The notes: generated from the letters alone by a model not told the origin. A stretch of DNA of 64,000 nt from Pseudomonas tremae (GCF_001401155.1 NZ_LJRO01000073.1:62001-126000), one strand, 5' to 3'; shown: positions 1-9,380, counted from the first letter of the stretch. Numbers and translations are program-made.

Positions 1-617
1 TTGGCGGCAAGATCGTGATAGGCAGCCACATCACTGTCGTGCAGAAGACTTTCGGTGCGTTGTTCAACGCATCGTCGGATTTCGCGCGCAATGGCAGCCA
101 GTTCGATGTACTTCTGGATGATGACGCTGCATTCGCCATCGGCACGCTGCAGGTAAAAGCCATGCACACGCCCGGACACACGCCGGCCTGTATGAGCTAC
201 TTGGTGCAGGTCGGCGAACAGACCGTCGCGTTTGTCGGCGATACGCTGTTCATGCCCGATTACGGCACCGCCCGCTGCGACTTCCCGGGCGCCGATGCAC
301 GCACCTTGTACCGTTCGATTCGCAAGCTGCTGGCCCTGCCACCGCAAACCCTTCTGTTCATGTGTCACGACTACCTGCCCAACGGCCGGGCGCTGAAATA
401 CATGACTACCGTCGCTGAGCAGCGCGCGAGCAATATTCATGTGCATGACGGCGTCGATGAAGACACATTCGTCAGCATGCGCGAAGCCCGCGATGTGACG
501 CTGGAGATGCCGGTGCTGATGCTGCCTTCGGTGCAAGTCAACATGCGTTGCGGGCACTTTCCGGAGCCCGAAGACAACGGCGTCGTTTATCTGAAGATCC
601 CGCTCAATGCGCTATGA
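1..617 (+). CDS. ETHE1/Blh-like MBL-fold hydrolase, probable persulfide dioxygenase (5' partial)
   Basis: The reading frame is already open at nt 3, so the start lies before the window. About 204 C-terminal residues remain. Visible metallo-beta-lactamase-fold motifs are HTPGHT with a following Cys, then GDTLF followed by the Arg-Cys-Asp-Phe of the ETHE1 group, and CHDYLPNGR near the end. The first HxHxDH metal motif is outside the window. Family knowledge: ETHE1-like enzymes oxidise glutathione persulfide to sulfite, and the bacterial Blh branch belongs to sulfide-detoxification operons. The next two genes, 27 nt away and then overlapping, encode an SQR-like flavoprotein and a TauE/SafE exporter, which supports that role. 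Exact substrate is inferred. Confidence 0.8.
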   Translation, partial: GGKIVIGSHITVVQKTFGALFNASSDFARNGSQFDVLLDDDAAFAIGTLQVKAMHTPGHTPACMSYLVQVGEQTVAFVGDTLFMPDYGTARCDFPGADARTLYRSIRKLLALPPQTLLFMCHDYLPNGRALKYMTTVAEQRASNIHVHDGVDEDTFVSMREARDVTLEMPVLMLPSVQVNMRCGHFPEPEDNGVVYLKIPLNAL

Positions 618-644
618 GCCCTGCCTGCCATTGGAAACTCTGCA

Positions 645-1898
645 ATGAATGCCTCGAATACTACCTGTCAGATCCTGATCGTCGGCGCGGGTGCTGCCGG
701 CATAGCCACGGCCACAAGCCTGCTCGCCCGCGATGCCTCGCTGCAGATCACGCTTGTTGATCCTGCCGACACCCACTACTACCAGCCTGGCTGGACGATG
801 GTCGGTGCAGGCATCTTTGAAGCGCAATCGACGGCGCGCAGTATGGTTTCACTGATCCCCAAGGGCGTGCAGTGGATCAAGGCCGCGGTGGCAAGCTTCG
901 AACCGCAGGACAACGCCCTGACACTGGAAGACGGCAGCACGATCGGCTATCAGCAACTGGTGGTCTGCCCCGGGCTGAAGCTGGACTGGGCAGCCATCGA
1001 CGGGTTGGTCGAAACCCTGGGTGCCAACGGCGTGACGTCCAATTACCGTTTTGACCTGGCGCCTTACACTTGGAAACTGGTGCAGGAACTCAAGCAGGGC
1101 CGCGCTTTGTTCACCCAGCCGCCGATGCCGATAAAGTGCGCCGGTGCGCCGCAAAAGGCCATGTACCTGTCCTGCGATCACTGGCTGAAAGCCGGGTATC
1201 TCGCGCAGATCGATACGCAGTTCTATAACGCCGGTGGCGTGCTGTTCGGTGTTGCAGATTACGTTCCGGCGCTGATGAGCTATGTGGATCGTTACGCCAT
1301 CGACCTCAAGTTCAGCCACCGACTGGTGGCTGTTGACGGGCCGGGGAAACGCGCCACGTTCATTCGCAGCCAGCCCGACGGCAGCAGTGAAACCGTCGAG
1401 CAAAGTTTTGACATGCTGCATGTCGTGCCTCCGCAGACTGCCCCCGATTTCATTCGCAACAGCCCGCTCGCCGACGCGGCCGGCTGGGTAGATGTGGACC
1501 CTGCCACGCTTCGGCATCGGCAGTTTGCCAACATTCACGGGTTGGGCGACGCCACTAATACCAGCAACGCCAAGACCGCTGCTGCCGCCCGCAAACAGGC
1601 ACCGGTAGTGGCCAATAATGTACTGGTTGCGTTGGGTCGGCTGAGCGGTTCGGCTGCTTATGACGGCTATGGCTCCTGCCCGCTGACTGTCGAAAAAGGC
1701 AAAATCGTGCTGGCCGAGTTCACCTATGGCGGCAAGGTGGCGCCCAGCTTTCCGGGCTGGTTGCTGGATGGGCGCAAACCGACTCGACTGGCGTGGTGGT
1801 TGAAAGAGCGCGTGCTACCCGCGCTGTACTGGAACGCCATGCTCAAGGGCCGTGAATGGCTGGCAAAACCCAAGAAGGCTAACGCTCCGCATGGTTGA
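645..1898 (+). CDS. Sulfide:quinone oxidoreductase-like FAD protein
   Basis: 417 residues. The N-terminus carries the Rossmann FAD motif GAGAAGIATA (residues 14-23), followed by HYYQPGW (44-50), the HYYQPG pattern of SQR-family proteins. Cys165 in KCAGAPQK and Cys345 in YGSCPL sit where type II SQRs hold their redox-active cysteines. GDATNT (301-306) is the second FAD contact. Expected reaction: sulfide oxidation at the membrane with electrons to quinone, forming persulfide for the upstream dioxygenase. GGAAA lies just upstream of the ATG. The 3' end overlaps the next gene by 8 nt, so the three genes are very likely co-transcribed. Substrate is inferred from motifs and context. Confidence 0.86.
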   Translation: MNASNTTCQILIVGAGAAGIATATSLLARDASLQITLVDPADTHYYQPGWTMVGAGIFEAQSTARSMVSLIPKGVQWIKAAVASFEPQDNALTLEDGSTIGYQQLVVCPGLKLDWAAIDGLVETLGANGVTSNYRFDLAPYTWKLVQELKQGRALFTQPPMPIKCAGAPQKAMYLSCDHWLKAGYLAQIDTQFYNAGGVLFGVADYVPALMSYVDRYAIDLKFSHRLVAVDGPGKRATFIRSQPDGSSETVEQSFDMLHVVPPQTAPDFIRNSPLADAAGWVDVDPATLRHRQFANIHGLGDATNTSNAKTAAAARKQAPVVANNVLVALGRLSGSAAYDGYGSCPLTVEKGKIVLAEFTYGGKVAPSFPGWLLDGRKPTRLAWWLKERVLPALYWNAMLKGREWLAKPKKANAPHG

Positions 1899-2703
1899 GC
1901 ATCAGTTATTGGGCGCAGGTCTGGGCGCAATCATCGGGGTGGTGCTGGCACTGACCGGGGCAGGCGGCGGCATTCTCGCGGTGCCGTTGCTGGTGTTCGG
2001 GCTTGGGCTGACGATTGTCGAAGCAGCGCCGGTCGGCCTGCTGGCGGTGGGGCTGGCTGCCGGGGTCGGCGCTGTGCTGGGGTTGCGCCAGGGCATCGTG
2101 CGCTATCGCGCGGCAGGGTACATCGCAGGTATCGGCGTGCTGATGTCTCCCATCGGCCTCTGGCTTGCCCACCGTCTGCCCGCCGCGCCGCTGGCGCTGA
2201 TATTTTCGACAGTGTTGCTGTATGCCTGCGGGCGCATGTTCATGCGGGCCAGCCGTGAACTGCGTGACGGCCAGGCTGCGCCGCGAGCAGAAATACTGCC
2301 CTGCGTTCTCAACCCGCTGCAAGGACGACTGCGCTGGACGATGCCGTGCCTGCGTGCCTTGACGCTGACCGGTATGGGCTCGGGGTTGCTGTCCGGGCTG
2401 CTCGGCGTGGGCGGCGGCTTTGTGATAATTCCGGCGCTGACCCGCTATAGCGATCTGGACATGAAGAGCGTCGTGGCGACCTCACTGGCGGTGATCGCTC
2501 TGGTTTCTGCAGGCAGTGTCATCATCGCTTCGCTCAGCGGGGTCATGCACTGGGCGGTAGGCGCGCCCTTCGCGCTCGGCGCGGTTGCCGGCCTGGTCGG
2601 TGGCAGACAAATCTCCCGCTACCTTGCTGGCCCGCGTTTACAGCAGTTGTTTGCTGTGTGCGGGCTCGTTGCTGCGGTTATGTTGGTGCTTACGGTGGTG
2701 TAG
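1891..2703 (+). CDS. TauE/SafE (TSUP) family permease, probable sulfite exporter
   Basis: 270 residues from ATG 1891, which lies inside the last codons of the flavoprotein gene. A longer frame opens at 1852, but it runs through that gene and lacks a clear ribosome site. The protein is almost wholly hydrophobic, with two halves rich in glycine. Each half starts with a GxGGG-type element (LTGAGGGIL near residues 21-29; LLGVGGGFVIIPAL in the middle), the internal repeat of TSUP permeases, with about eight membrane segments. With a persulfide dioxygenase and SQR upstream, export of sulfite or related sulfur oxyanions is the likely role. This is inference from context. Confidence 0.84.
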   Translation: MVEHQLLGAGLGAIIGVVLALTGAGGGILAVPLLVFGLGLTIVEAAPVGLLAVGLAAGVGAVLGLRQGIVRYRAAGYIAGIGVLMSPIGLWLAHRLPAAPLALIFSTVLLYACGRMFMRASRELRDGQAAPRAEILPCVLNPLQGRLRWTMPCLRALTLTGMGSGLLSGLLGVGGGFVIIPALTRYSDLDMKSVVATSLAVIALVSAGSVIIASLSGVMHWAVGAPFALGAVAGLVGGRQISRYLAGPRLQQLFAVCGLVAAVMLVLTVV

Positions 2704-2742
2704 TTGGCGTTGGCTCTTCTATGAGTCTCGTACCCGCACATC

Positions 2743-2798
2743 AACATCGGACGCAGAGCATCCAGAACTGCGTCCCCCACGCTGTAGCGTGGGGACGA
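2743..2798. repeat. REP-like dispersed hairpin element, copy 1
   Basis: Two adjacent inverted repeats: GGACGC-AGA-GCATCC at 2749-2763, then a larger hairpin around ACGCT-GT-AGCGT at 2772-2796 with one bulged C. The same two-hairpin layout recurs at 15830 and 20954. It sits between the convergent 3' ends of the permease gene and the CoA-transferase gene and may act as a transcription barrier. Confidence 0.8.
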
Positions 2799-2801
2799 GC
2801 A

Positions 2802-4733
2802 TCAGCCCGTCAGCCCGGTTGTATTCTGCAGCCCAGCCAGCAGCAGCCGCTGGTACAGCTCTTCGCGCAGGCCCTGCGGGTTGTCCAGTTGCATGCGCTG
2901 CAGATGCTGCTGGAAGGCTTCCGGCTCTGGAGCATCGAGGGTGGCTTTGCCCAGTTCGAGAATTTCTGTGAGCTTGAGTTTGCTTTTCAGCCAGTTCAGC
3001 GCCCGCAGCAGATCGCGCTCTTCAGGCGTGAAATCACAGCCCAACGGGTACTCGGTGAACAACGATGGGTAATGCGCTGAAGTTTCTCGCAGGCGTTCTG
3101 GTGTGTTCTGAGTAAAGCGCGGGTCGAGGTGGAAATCCTTGGGCAGCTTGCCAGCCTTTTGGGCCTGCTCGATCAAGCCAGGCTGAAACCTTGAGTCGGT
3201 GATATTCAGAATGCGTTCGATGACTGTGGCGTCGGTCTGGCCGCGCAGGTCGGCAATGCCGTATTCGGTCACGACGATGTCGCGCAGGTGCCGGGGGATC
3301 GTTGTATGGCCATATTGCCAGACGATATTTGAGCTGACCTCGCCGCCTGACTCGCGCCAACTGCGCAGCATTAGAATCGAACGAGCGCCTTCCAGTGCAT
3401 GAGCCTGGGCGACGAAGTTGTATTGCCCGCCAACACCGCTGAGCACCCTGCCGTCTTCCAGCTGGTCGGCCACTGCTGCGCCCATCAGCGTGACGGTGAA
3501 TGCGCTGTTGATGAAGCGCGCATCGCGTCGTTGCAGGCGCTTGAGGTCTTCCTGGCCATAAAGCTCGTTGATGTAGCTGATGGCAGTCATGTTGAATTGT
3601 GCCAGGCGTTCGGCAGGCAGCTCGCGCAGGCGTTGGTAAAAACTCGACGGCCCGAGGAAGAACCCGCCGTGCACGATTACGCCTTCAGGGTGCGCGTCTT
3701 CGTCCAGGGTGCCCATGTTGGCCAACCGCTGCAGCTCTGCATCGGCATACACCTTGCGCCGCACAATGCCTGCATCGGCCAGCACCAACAGCCCGTTGAC
3801 GAACATCTCGCTACAGCCATAAAGACCGCTGGCGAAAGGCTGGGTACCGCCCTCCCGGTCGATCAGGGTCTGCCAGTTGCTCATGTTCAGCTCGGCCAGC
3901 AGGCTACGCCAGGTTTCGTTGTCGGCCTGCCTCGCCAGCAATGCGCCGGTCAGCGCATCGCCCATCGAGCCGATGCCTATCTGCAGCGTACCGCCGTCGC
4001 GCACCAATGTGCTGGTGTGCAGGCCGATCAGATGATCTTGATAGCCGACCGGCATGTTGGGCGTCGAAAACAGCGTGCTGCGCTCGTCTTCGTTCAACAG
4101 CAGATCGAAGGCTTCGACGTCCAGCTCCGAGTCGCCCGGCATGTACGGCAGGTCAGCGTGGACCTGGCCGAGCATCAGAATGGTTTCTCCGGCAGCTCGA
4201 CGCTTGGCGATCATGGGCAGCAGATCGAGGGTCACGTCCGGGTTGCAGCTCAGGCTCAGCGTGGTCGGACGCTGATCATCGCGCGCTATCAGCTGCGCAA
4301 TCAGGTTCAGCCCGTTGGCGTTGATGTCGCGGGCGGCGTGGCTGTAATTGCTGCTGACGTAGTCCTGCTGGGCCGGCGCACTGTCGAGCAGGCTGCCTGG
4401 CTGCATGAAGAACTGCTGGACGCGAATATTGGCGGGCAGTTTGTCGCGGCGCAGGGCGGAGAGGTATTCAAGCTCCGGATAGTCTCCGAATGTCCGTTCC
4501 AGAAACGGCTCCAGAAACCGCGCCTGCAAGCCCTCGCCCGGCGTGGGTCGACCAAGCGTCAGGGCGGTGTAGATCGTCAACCTTCGCTCGGGCAGCTGAC
4601 TGATACGTTGGTACAGGGCGTTGACGAACCGATTGGGCTTGCCCAGCCCCAACGGCATGCCGAGATGAATATGCTCGGGTAACTGCGCCAGAACGTGATC
4701 GACGGCTTGCTCGATGGAACAGGAATACGGCAT
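2802..4733 (-). CDS. Acetyl-CoA hydrolase/transferase family protein
   Basis: 643 residues, starting at ATG 4733. The sequence has the two-domain layout of the acetyl-CoA hydrolase / 4-hydroxybutyrate CoA-transferase family, with a glycine-rich CoA-binding stretch (QIGIGSMGDAL) in the first half. The second half has the VSGVGGQYNF-like segment (here LSGVGGQYNFV) and a VTEYGIADLRG motif, both hallmarks of the family. It probably exchanges CoA between acyl-CoA and a carboxylate in the cytoplasm. The length exceeds the usual 430-500 residues because of a long N-terminal part and a C-terminal helical tail, as in a longer branch of the family. Physiological substrate cannot be told from sequence. 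Confidence 0.85.
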   Translation of the reverse strand: MPYSCSIEQAVDHVLAQLPEHIHLGMPLGLGKPNRFVNALYQRISQLPERRLTIYTALTLGRPTPGEGLQARFLEPFLERTFGDYPELEYLSALRRDKLPANIRVQQFFMQPGSLLDSAPAQQDYVSSNYSHAARDINANGLNLIAQLIARDDQRPTTLSLSCNPDVTLDLLPMIAKRRAAGETILMLGQVHADLPYMPGDSELDVEAFDLLLNEDERSTLFSTPNMPVGYQDHLIGLHTSTLVRDGGTLQIGIGSMGDALTGALLARQADNETWRSLLAELNMSNWQTLIDREGGTQPFASGLYGCSEMFVNGLLVLADAGIVRRKVYADAELQRLANMGTLDEDAHPEGVIVHGGFFLGPSSFYQRLRELPAERLAQFNMTAISYINELYGQEDLKRLQRRDARFINSAFTVTLMGAAVADQLEDGRVLSGVGGQYNFVAQAHALEGARSILMLRSWRESGGEVSSNIVWQYGHTTIPRHLRDIVVTEYGIADLRGQTDATVIERILNITDSRFQPGLIEQAQKAGKLPKDFHLDPRFTQNTPERLRETSAHYPSLFTEYPLGCDFTPEERDLLRALNWLKSKLKLTEILELGKATLDAPEPEAFQQHLQRMQLDNPQGLREELYQRLLLAGLQNTTGLTG

Positions 4734-4793
4734 CCCGGCTCTCCTGAATTGTTATTGGATGCAGGTTGGACCGGTGACGAAGTGAAAGTGTTG

Positions 4794-4870
4794 CATGGCC
4801 ACCGTGCTGATGCTCCAGAGTGTGACGCGGAGCGTCACGAAATGCATTCCCACGCGCGTGAAGAACGAGA
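4794..4870. repeat. REP-like dispersed hairpin element, variant copy
   Basis: A perfect hairpin GTGACGC-GGA-GCGTCAC (4822-4838) is followed by ATTCCCACGCGCGTG and GAACGAG. This has the same two-module plan as the elements at 2743, 15830 and 20954, but the second hairpin is eroded. It lies between the CoA-transferase gene and the cytochrome gene. Confidence 0.65.
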
Positions 4871-4923
4871 GGCCTTCGCCATGCCGCGCGATTACGGTCA
4901 GGTGAGGGACCGGAATCATAGGG

Positions 4924-5247
4924 TTATTTCAGTCCGGACATGCTCTGGATGGTGCTTTTGAGTTCTTCGTCAGTGCAATCGCCGCAGGTGCCTTTCGGGG
5001 GCATGATGCTCAGGCCTTTGATGGTGCTGGCCAGCAGGCCATCCAGGCCGCCTGCTTTTTTCGCCCGCTCTTCCCAGGCTGGCGTGTCACCGATCTTCGG
5101 CGCGTTGAGCAGGCCGACGCTGTGGCAGGCTACGCAATGCGCAGCAATGATGTCGTCAGGGGATCGGGCATTGTCGGCGGCCTGAGTGTTCAGCGCCAAA
5201 ATCGTCAACGTGCCCGCTATGGCCAGGTTCTTCAGGGTCGTCTTCAC
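4924..5247 (-). CDS. cycB: Periplasmic c-type cytochrome, cytochrome c5 type
   Basis: 107 residues with a GTG start (5247). Residues 1-23 form a signal peptide ending in an AxA-like site (NTQA). The single haem-binding motif is CVACH (about residues 38-42) and the likely sixth ligand is the Met of SIMPPKG. A CGDC pair near the C-terminus fits the extra disulfide of cytochrome c5. It would carry electrons in the periplasm. It lies next to pauR and dadX as cycB (PA5300) does in P. aeruginosa, which is why the symbol is offered. The GTG start is the only one that keeps the whole signal peptide. Confidence 0.85.
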   Translation of the reverse strand: MKTTLKNLAIAGTLTILALNTQAADNARSPDDIIAAHCVACHSVGLLNAPKIGDTPAWEERAKKAGGLDGLLASTIKGLSIMPPKGTCGDCTDEELKSTIQSMSGLK

Positions 5248-5271
5248 GCTGCACTCATCGGCATAAGGCGG

Positions 5272-5820
5272 TCAGAAATTAGCAGGCGTTGCAGCGCTGA
5301 TCAGTCGCGCCGCAACATCGAACGGGTTGCGAAAGCGGTGCGGTCGAGTGCTTTCGAAGTAATAACTGTCGCCTGCCTCGAGCACGTAAGTGTCGTGTCC
5401 GACAACCAGCTCAAGCCGTCCTTCAACGAGAATTCCGGTTTCTTCGCCTTCGTGAACGAGCATTTCTTCGCCGGTATCGGCGCCCGGCGGGTAGGTTTCG
5501 GTCAGGAACGCGATGGCGCGGCCCTGATGCGACTTGCCGACCAGCTTCATAGTGACGGCACCGTCCGAGATATCAATCAGCTCGCTGGCCTTGTAGACCA
5601 CCTGGGCTGCGTTCTCCGGCACGGTTTCTTCCGAGAAGAATTCGACCATGGACATCGGGATGCCGCCCAGCACCTTGCGCAGTGAGCTGATCGAAGGGCT
5701 TACGCTGTTTTTCTCGATCATGGAAATGGTGCTGTTGGTCACGCCTGCGCGCTTGGCGAGTTCTCGTTGGGACAGGCCCTTGAGCTTGCGGATCGATTGC
5801 AGCCGTTCACCCACGTCCAA
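5272..5820 (-). CDS. pauR: PauR/PuuR-type regulator (XRE helix-turn-helix plus cupin)
   Basis: 182 residues. An XRE-type helix-turn-helix covers about residues 5-60 (SQRELAKRAGVTNSTISMIE). A C-terminal cupin covers about 75-180, with VHEGEETGILVEGRLELV. The start is TTG at 5820, preceded by a G5 ribosome site nine nt upstream; no ATG fits. Its place between cycB and dadX matches PauR (PA5301) of P. aeruginosa, a repressor of polyamine-utilisation genes released by putrescine or cadaverine. Likely targets here include the pauB-like oxidase at 9840 and the aldehyde dehydrogenase at 15956. That link is inferred from the family. Confidence 0.85.
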   Translation of the reverse strand: MDVGERLQSIRKLKGLSQRELAKRAGVTNSTISMIEKNSVSPSISSLRKVLGGIPMSMVEFFSEETVPENAAQVVYKASELIDISDGAVTMKLVGKSHQGRAIAFLTETYPPGADTGEEMLVHEGEETGILVEGRLELVVGHDTYVLEAGDSYYFESTRPHRFRNPFDVAARLISAATPANF

Positions 5821-5944
5821 TGCGGCATTCCCCCGGTTTTTGTCAGGTCAGGTCGTTATGAACGCCATCATGGCAACAGCGTTCAATATTTACAACACTT
5901 CGACAGAAACCGAAACGTAAAGGACTGGCGCCGAGACGCAGGGA

Positions 5945-7018
5945 TCAGTTTTCGGAATAGATACGCGGAACACGACGCAGATTGCAGAAGATCTGGTATG
6001 GAATCGTCTCAGCCTGCGCTGCAACTTCGCTGGCGAGCACGCCCTTGCCCCACAGCTCGACCCGACTGCCGAGCCTGGCCTGTGGCAACCCGGTCAGGTC
6101 CACGCAGAGCATGTCCATGGACACTCGGCCAATCAGCCTGGAGCGCTGGCCATCGACATGCACAGGCGTGCCGGACGGCGCGTGGCGCGGATAACCGTCG
6201 GCATATCCCATGGCCGCTACGCCGACCCGCAATGGGCAGTCGCTGACGAAGGTCGCGCCATAACCCACGGCCTCGCCAGCAGGCACTTCGCGCACGCTGA
6301 TGATTTTCGATTCCAGCGTCATGACCGGTTGCAGCCGGTCTGCCAGTGGCTGCGACTGGCCAAACGGCGTAGCGCCGTAAAGCATGATGCCGGTACGCGA
6401 CCAGTCGCTGCGGATCTTCGGCCAGCCCAACACGGCAGGCGAGTTTTTCAGGCTGGTTTCTGCCGCCAGCCCCTGGCAGGTGGCTTCGAACACTGCGTAC
6501 TGTTCGGCGCTCGACGGGCTGTCCAGTTCGTCTGCACAGGCGAAGTGAGTCATCAGGACGACTTTCGCCACTTTGCCGCTGGCCAGCAGACGCTGGTGGG
6601 CCGCGCGATATTCCGAAGGGTACAGCCCGACGCGGTGCATGCCGGTGTCGAGCTTGAGCCAGACGGTTAACGGCTTGTCGAGGCGAGCCTTTTCAATGGC
6701 CTCCAGTTGCCAAATCGTATGCACAACCGTCCATAAGTCATGCTCGACAATCAGCGCCAGCTCATCCGCTTCAAAGAAGCCTTCGAGCAGCAGGATGGGC
6801 GCGCGAAGGCCGGCTGCGCGCAGCTCCAGCGCCTCTTCGATGCAGGCAACTGCGAAACCGTCGGCCTGTGCCTCCAGTGCCTGGGCGACACGCACTGCGC
6901 CGTGGCCATAAGCATCGGCTTTGATGACCGCAAGGGCCTTGCCGCCGCTGCTTTCTCGAGCCAGTTGGTAGTTGTGGCGCAGTGCCTGAAGATCAATAAG
7001 GGCGCGGGCTGGACGCAT
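5945..7018 (-). CDS. dadX: Alanine racemase, catabolic
   Basis: 357 residues. The PLP lysine lies in [11 protein letters not shown] (about residues 30-40), and the catalytic Tyr in [11 protein letters not shown] of the C-terminal beta domain. The frame remains open upstream to 7210, but similarity to the family starts at [10 protein letters not shown], so ATG 7018 was chosen. The enzyme interconverts L- and D-alanine. It is the last gene of a dadA-ridA-dadX group: dadA oxidises D-alanine to pyruvate, so the pair degrades L-alanine through D-alanine. The third partner in between, a RidA protein, would remove reactive imine intermediates. Confidence 0.95.
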   Translation of the reverse strand: MRPARALIDLQALRHNYQLARESSGGKALAVIKADAYGHGAVRVAQALEAQADGFAVACIEEALELRAAGLRAPILLLEGFFEADELALIVEHDLWTVVHTIWQLEAIEKARLDKPLTVWLKLDTGMHRVGLYPSEYRAAHQRLLASGKVAKVVLMTHFACADELDSPSSAEQYAVFEATCQGLAAETSLKNSPAVLGWPKIRSDWSRTGIMLYGATPFGQSQPLADRLQPVMTLESKIISVREVPAGEAVGYGATFVSDCPLRVGVAAMGYADGYPRHAPSGTPVHVDGQRSRLIGRVSMDMLCVDLTGLPQARLGSRVELWGKGVLASEVAAQAETIPYQIFCNLRRVPRIYSEN

Positions 7019-7098
7019 GGTGACGGTAGTTGCCTGAAGAGAGTAATCGAAGAAGAAAGCCCGGCGTTGTGGAGGCTGCGCCGGACCGTTGCGAAGCG

Positions 7099-7452
7099 TT
7101 ATGGCAGTGCTGCGACAACCGACAGTTCGACAAGGATTTCCGGCTCGCACAACTTGGCTTCGACCGTTGCACGGGCGGGAGCGAAGCCCTTGGGCAACCA
7201 CTTGTCCCACACACTGTTCATGCCGGCGAAGTGCGCGTCGATGTCCTTCAGGTAAATCGTGACCGCCAGAATACGCGTCTTGTCGGTGCCAGCCAGGTCG
7301 AGCAGACGCTCGATGCTGTTCAGGACCTCCCGGGTCTGTTGCTCGACACCTGCGGTCATGTCATCGCCCACCTGGCCTGACAGATAGACGGTGCCATTGT
7401 GGACGACGACCTGACTCATGCGCTCATTGGTGAGCTGGCGCTGGATTGACAT
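7099..7452 (-). CDS. RidA/YjgF-family imine deaminase of the dad operon
   Basis: 117 residues. It shows the RidA fold signature, with SGQVGDD near the N-terminus, and ends in the [13 protein letters not shown]...VELSVVAA block, whose Arg is the conserved substrate-binding residue. ATG 7452 is preceded by GGAG ten nt upstream; an in-frame ATG nine nt earlier would sit right on that ribosome site. It overlaps the end of dadA by 29 nt and is followed by dadX after 80 nt. Family role: hydrolysis of enamine/imine products released by amino-acid oxidases. Here the likely substrate is the 2-imino acid made by DadA. A second RidA is at 34972. Confidence 0.9.
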   Translation of the reverse strand: MSIQRQLTNERMSQVVVHNGTVYLSGQVGDDMTAGVEQQTREVLNSIERLLDLAGTDKTRILAVTIYLKDIDAHFAGMNSVWDKWLPKGFAPARATVEAKLCEPEILVELSVVAALP

Positions 7453-8725
7453 GCTGTGCATTCTCCTGGGTGTGGCCGTAACGAGAGATATCAAGCCCTT
7501 GGGCACTGATCTGAGGTGTCTTGCGGGCGATGATATCTGCCAGCAAACGACCGGAACCACACGCCATCGTCCAGCCCAGCGTGCCGTGGCCTGTGTTGAG
7601 GAACAGGTTGCGGAACGGTGTTGCACCCACGATCGGCGTCCCGTCGGGTGTGGTCGGACGCAGCCCGGTCCAGAAGCTCGCCTGGCTCAAGTCGCCGCCC
7701 TGAGGATAGAGGTCACCGACGATCATCTCCAGCGTTTCGCGACGACGAGGGTTGAGCGAGAGGTCGAACCCGGCGATTTCGGCCATGCCACCGACCCGGA
7801 TTCGGTTATCGAAACGGGTGATAGCGACCTTGTAGGTTTCATCGAGAATGGTCGATTTCGGCGCCATCTCGGGGCGGGTGATCGGCACCGTCAGCGAATA
7901 CCCCTTGAGCGGGTACACCGGGGCCTTGATGCCCAGCGGCTTGAGCAACTGTGGCGAGTAACTGCCCAGCGCCAGCACATAGCGGTCTGCGGTTTCCAGC
8001 ACGCCATCGACCCACACGCCGTTGATGCTATCGCCTGCGTGGTCAAGGCGCTCGATGTTCTGGCCGTAACGGAACTCGACGCCCAGTGCCACCGCCATCT
8101 CCGCCAGCCGCGTGGTGAACAGCTGGCAGTCACCGGTCTGGTCGTTGGGCAAGCGCAATGCGCCGCTCAGTATGCCGGTCACCCCGGCCAGTGCCGGTTC
8201 GACACGGGCAATGCCCTCGCGGTCCAGCAGCTCATAAGGAACACCGGACTGCTCGAGCACCGAGATGTCCTTGGCGGCATTGTCCAGTTGCGCCTGAGTA
8301 CGGAACAGCTGGGTAGTGCCCAGGCGACGACCCTCGTAGGCAATCCCGGTTTCGATGCGCAGCTCGTCCAGGCAATCGCGGCTGTATTCGGAGAGGCGCA
8401 CCATGCGCTCCTTGTTGACGGCATACCGGCTTGCCGTGCAGTTGCGCAGCATCTGGGCCATCCACAGGTATTGATCGATGTCGGTGGTGGCTTTGATCGC
8501 CAGTGGCGCATGGCGCTCCAGCAGCCACTTGATGGCCTTGAGCGGCACACCTGGCGCAGCCCAGGGCGAGGCATAGCCCGGAGAGACCTGGCCGGCATTG
8601 GCAAAACTGGTCTCCATGCCGGCAGCGGGCTGGCGGTCGATCACGGTCACCTGGAAACCGGTACGCGCCAGATAATAAGCACTGGTGGTACCGATGACGC
8701 CACTACCAAGGACCAGAACGCGCAT
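7424..8725 (-). CDS. dadA: D-amino acid dehydrogenase, small subunit
   Basis: 433 residues. [20 protein letters not shown] at the N-terminus is the FAD-binding GxGxxG element, and the full DAO-type flavoprotein fold follows. The C-terminal block has [12 protein letters not shown] and [12 protein letters not shown], both typical of DadA. It deaminates D-alanine and other D-amino acids at the inner face of the membrane and passes electrons to the respiratory chain. First gene of dadA-ridA-dadX, divergent from lrp, whose product is the usual activator of this operon in gamma-proteobacteria. The 157-nt shared intergenic region holds AT-rich runs that would suit Lrp, but no site is exact enough to mark. 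Confidence 0.95.
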   Translation of the reverse strand: MRVLVLGSGVIGTTSAYYLARTGFQVTVIDRQPAAGMETSFANAGQVSPGYASPWAAPGVPLKAIKWLLERHAPLAIKATTDIDQYLWMAQMLRNCTASRYAVNKERMVRLSEYSRDCLDELRIETGIAYEGRRLGTTQLFRTQAQLDNAAKDISVLEQSGVPYELLDREGIARVEPALAGVTGILSGALRLPNDQTGDCQLFTTRLAEMAVALGVEFRYGQNIERLDHAGDSINGVWVDGVLETADRYVLALGSYSPQLLKPLGIKAPVYPLKGYSLTVPITRPEMAPKSTILDETYKVAITRFDNRIRVGGMAEIAGFDLSLNPRRRETLEMIVGDLYPQGGDLSQASFWTGLRPTTPDGTPIVGATPFRNLFLNTGHGTLGWTMACGSGRLLADIIARKTPQISAQGLDISRYGHTQENAQHVNPAPAHQ

Positions 8726-8882
8726 GTCGACGACCTCATCGCGGATATCCGCTGATATTTTTAAGGTTAAAGCCAGAATGTGCGCAGTATATTGAGCTAC
8801 GGGCAGTGTTTCTCACTGTATAACCGTTTATATTCAGCTTTTATTCACGGCATTAAACGCTTTGGTAGAGGGGAACTTGCCC

Positions 8883-9371
8883 GTGCGTACTCAACATCAG
8901 TCAAATCGCGAACTGGACAAGATTGATCGCAATATCCTGCGCATTCTTCAGGCAGATGCACGTATCTCGTTTACCGAGCTGGGCGAAAGGGTCGGCCTTT
9001 CGACCACGCCCTGTACCGAGCGCGTTCGTCGGCTGGAGCGCGAGGGCATCATCATGGGTTACAACGCCCGCCTGAACCCGCAAAGCCTCAAGGCCAGCCT
9101 GCTGGTCTTCGTGGAAATAAGCCTGGATTACAAGTCTGGCGACACCTTCGAAGAATTTCGCCGCGCCGTGCTGAAGCTGCCGCACGTGCTGGAGTGTCAC
9201 CTGGTGTCCGGCGACTTCGACTATCTGGTCAAGGCGCGTATTTCCGAGATGGCGTCGTATCGCAAACTGCTGGGCGACATCCTGCTCAAGCTGCCGCATG
9301 TGCGCGAGTCCAAGAGCTACATCGTGATGGAGGAAGTGAAAGAAAGCCTGAACCTGCCTGTTCCCGAGTGA
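8883..9371 (+). CDS. lrp: Leucine-responsive regulatory protein (Lrp/AsnC family)
   Basis: 162 residues from GTG 8883, which has GAGGGGAA upstream. A TTG start seven codons earlier is possible but less likely, because similarity to Pseudomonas Lrp begins at MRTQHQ. The helix-turn-helix is ISFTELGERVGLSTTPCTERV (about residues 25-45), and a RAM effector-binding domain occupies the C-terminal half. The gene is divergent from dadA, as in other pseudomonads, and probably controls the dad operon in response to alanine or leucine. The HTH sequence TTPCTERVRRLEREGII is that of true Lrp rather than a generic AsnC paralogue. Confidence 0.93.
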   Translation: MRTQHQSNRELDKIDRNILRILQADARISFTELGERVGLSTTPCTERVRRLEREGIIMGYNARLNPQSLKASLLVFVEISLDYKSGDTFEEFRRAVLKLPHVLECHLVSGDFDYLVKARISEMASYRKLLGDILLKLPHVRESKSYIVMEEVKESLNLPVPE

Positions 9372-9380
9372 TTCTGGCGC

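Noticed and set aside
3399-4682. 427-codon plus-strand frame opposite the CoA-transferase gene
   Set aside because: Antisense to a well-supported 643-residue protein; composition rich in Arg/Gln/His as expected for a shadow frame.
7418-8755. 445-codon plus-strand frame opposite dadA
   Set aside because: Shadow of dadA; no recognisable domain.
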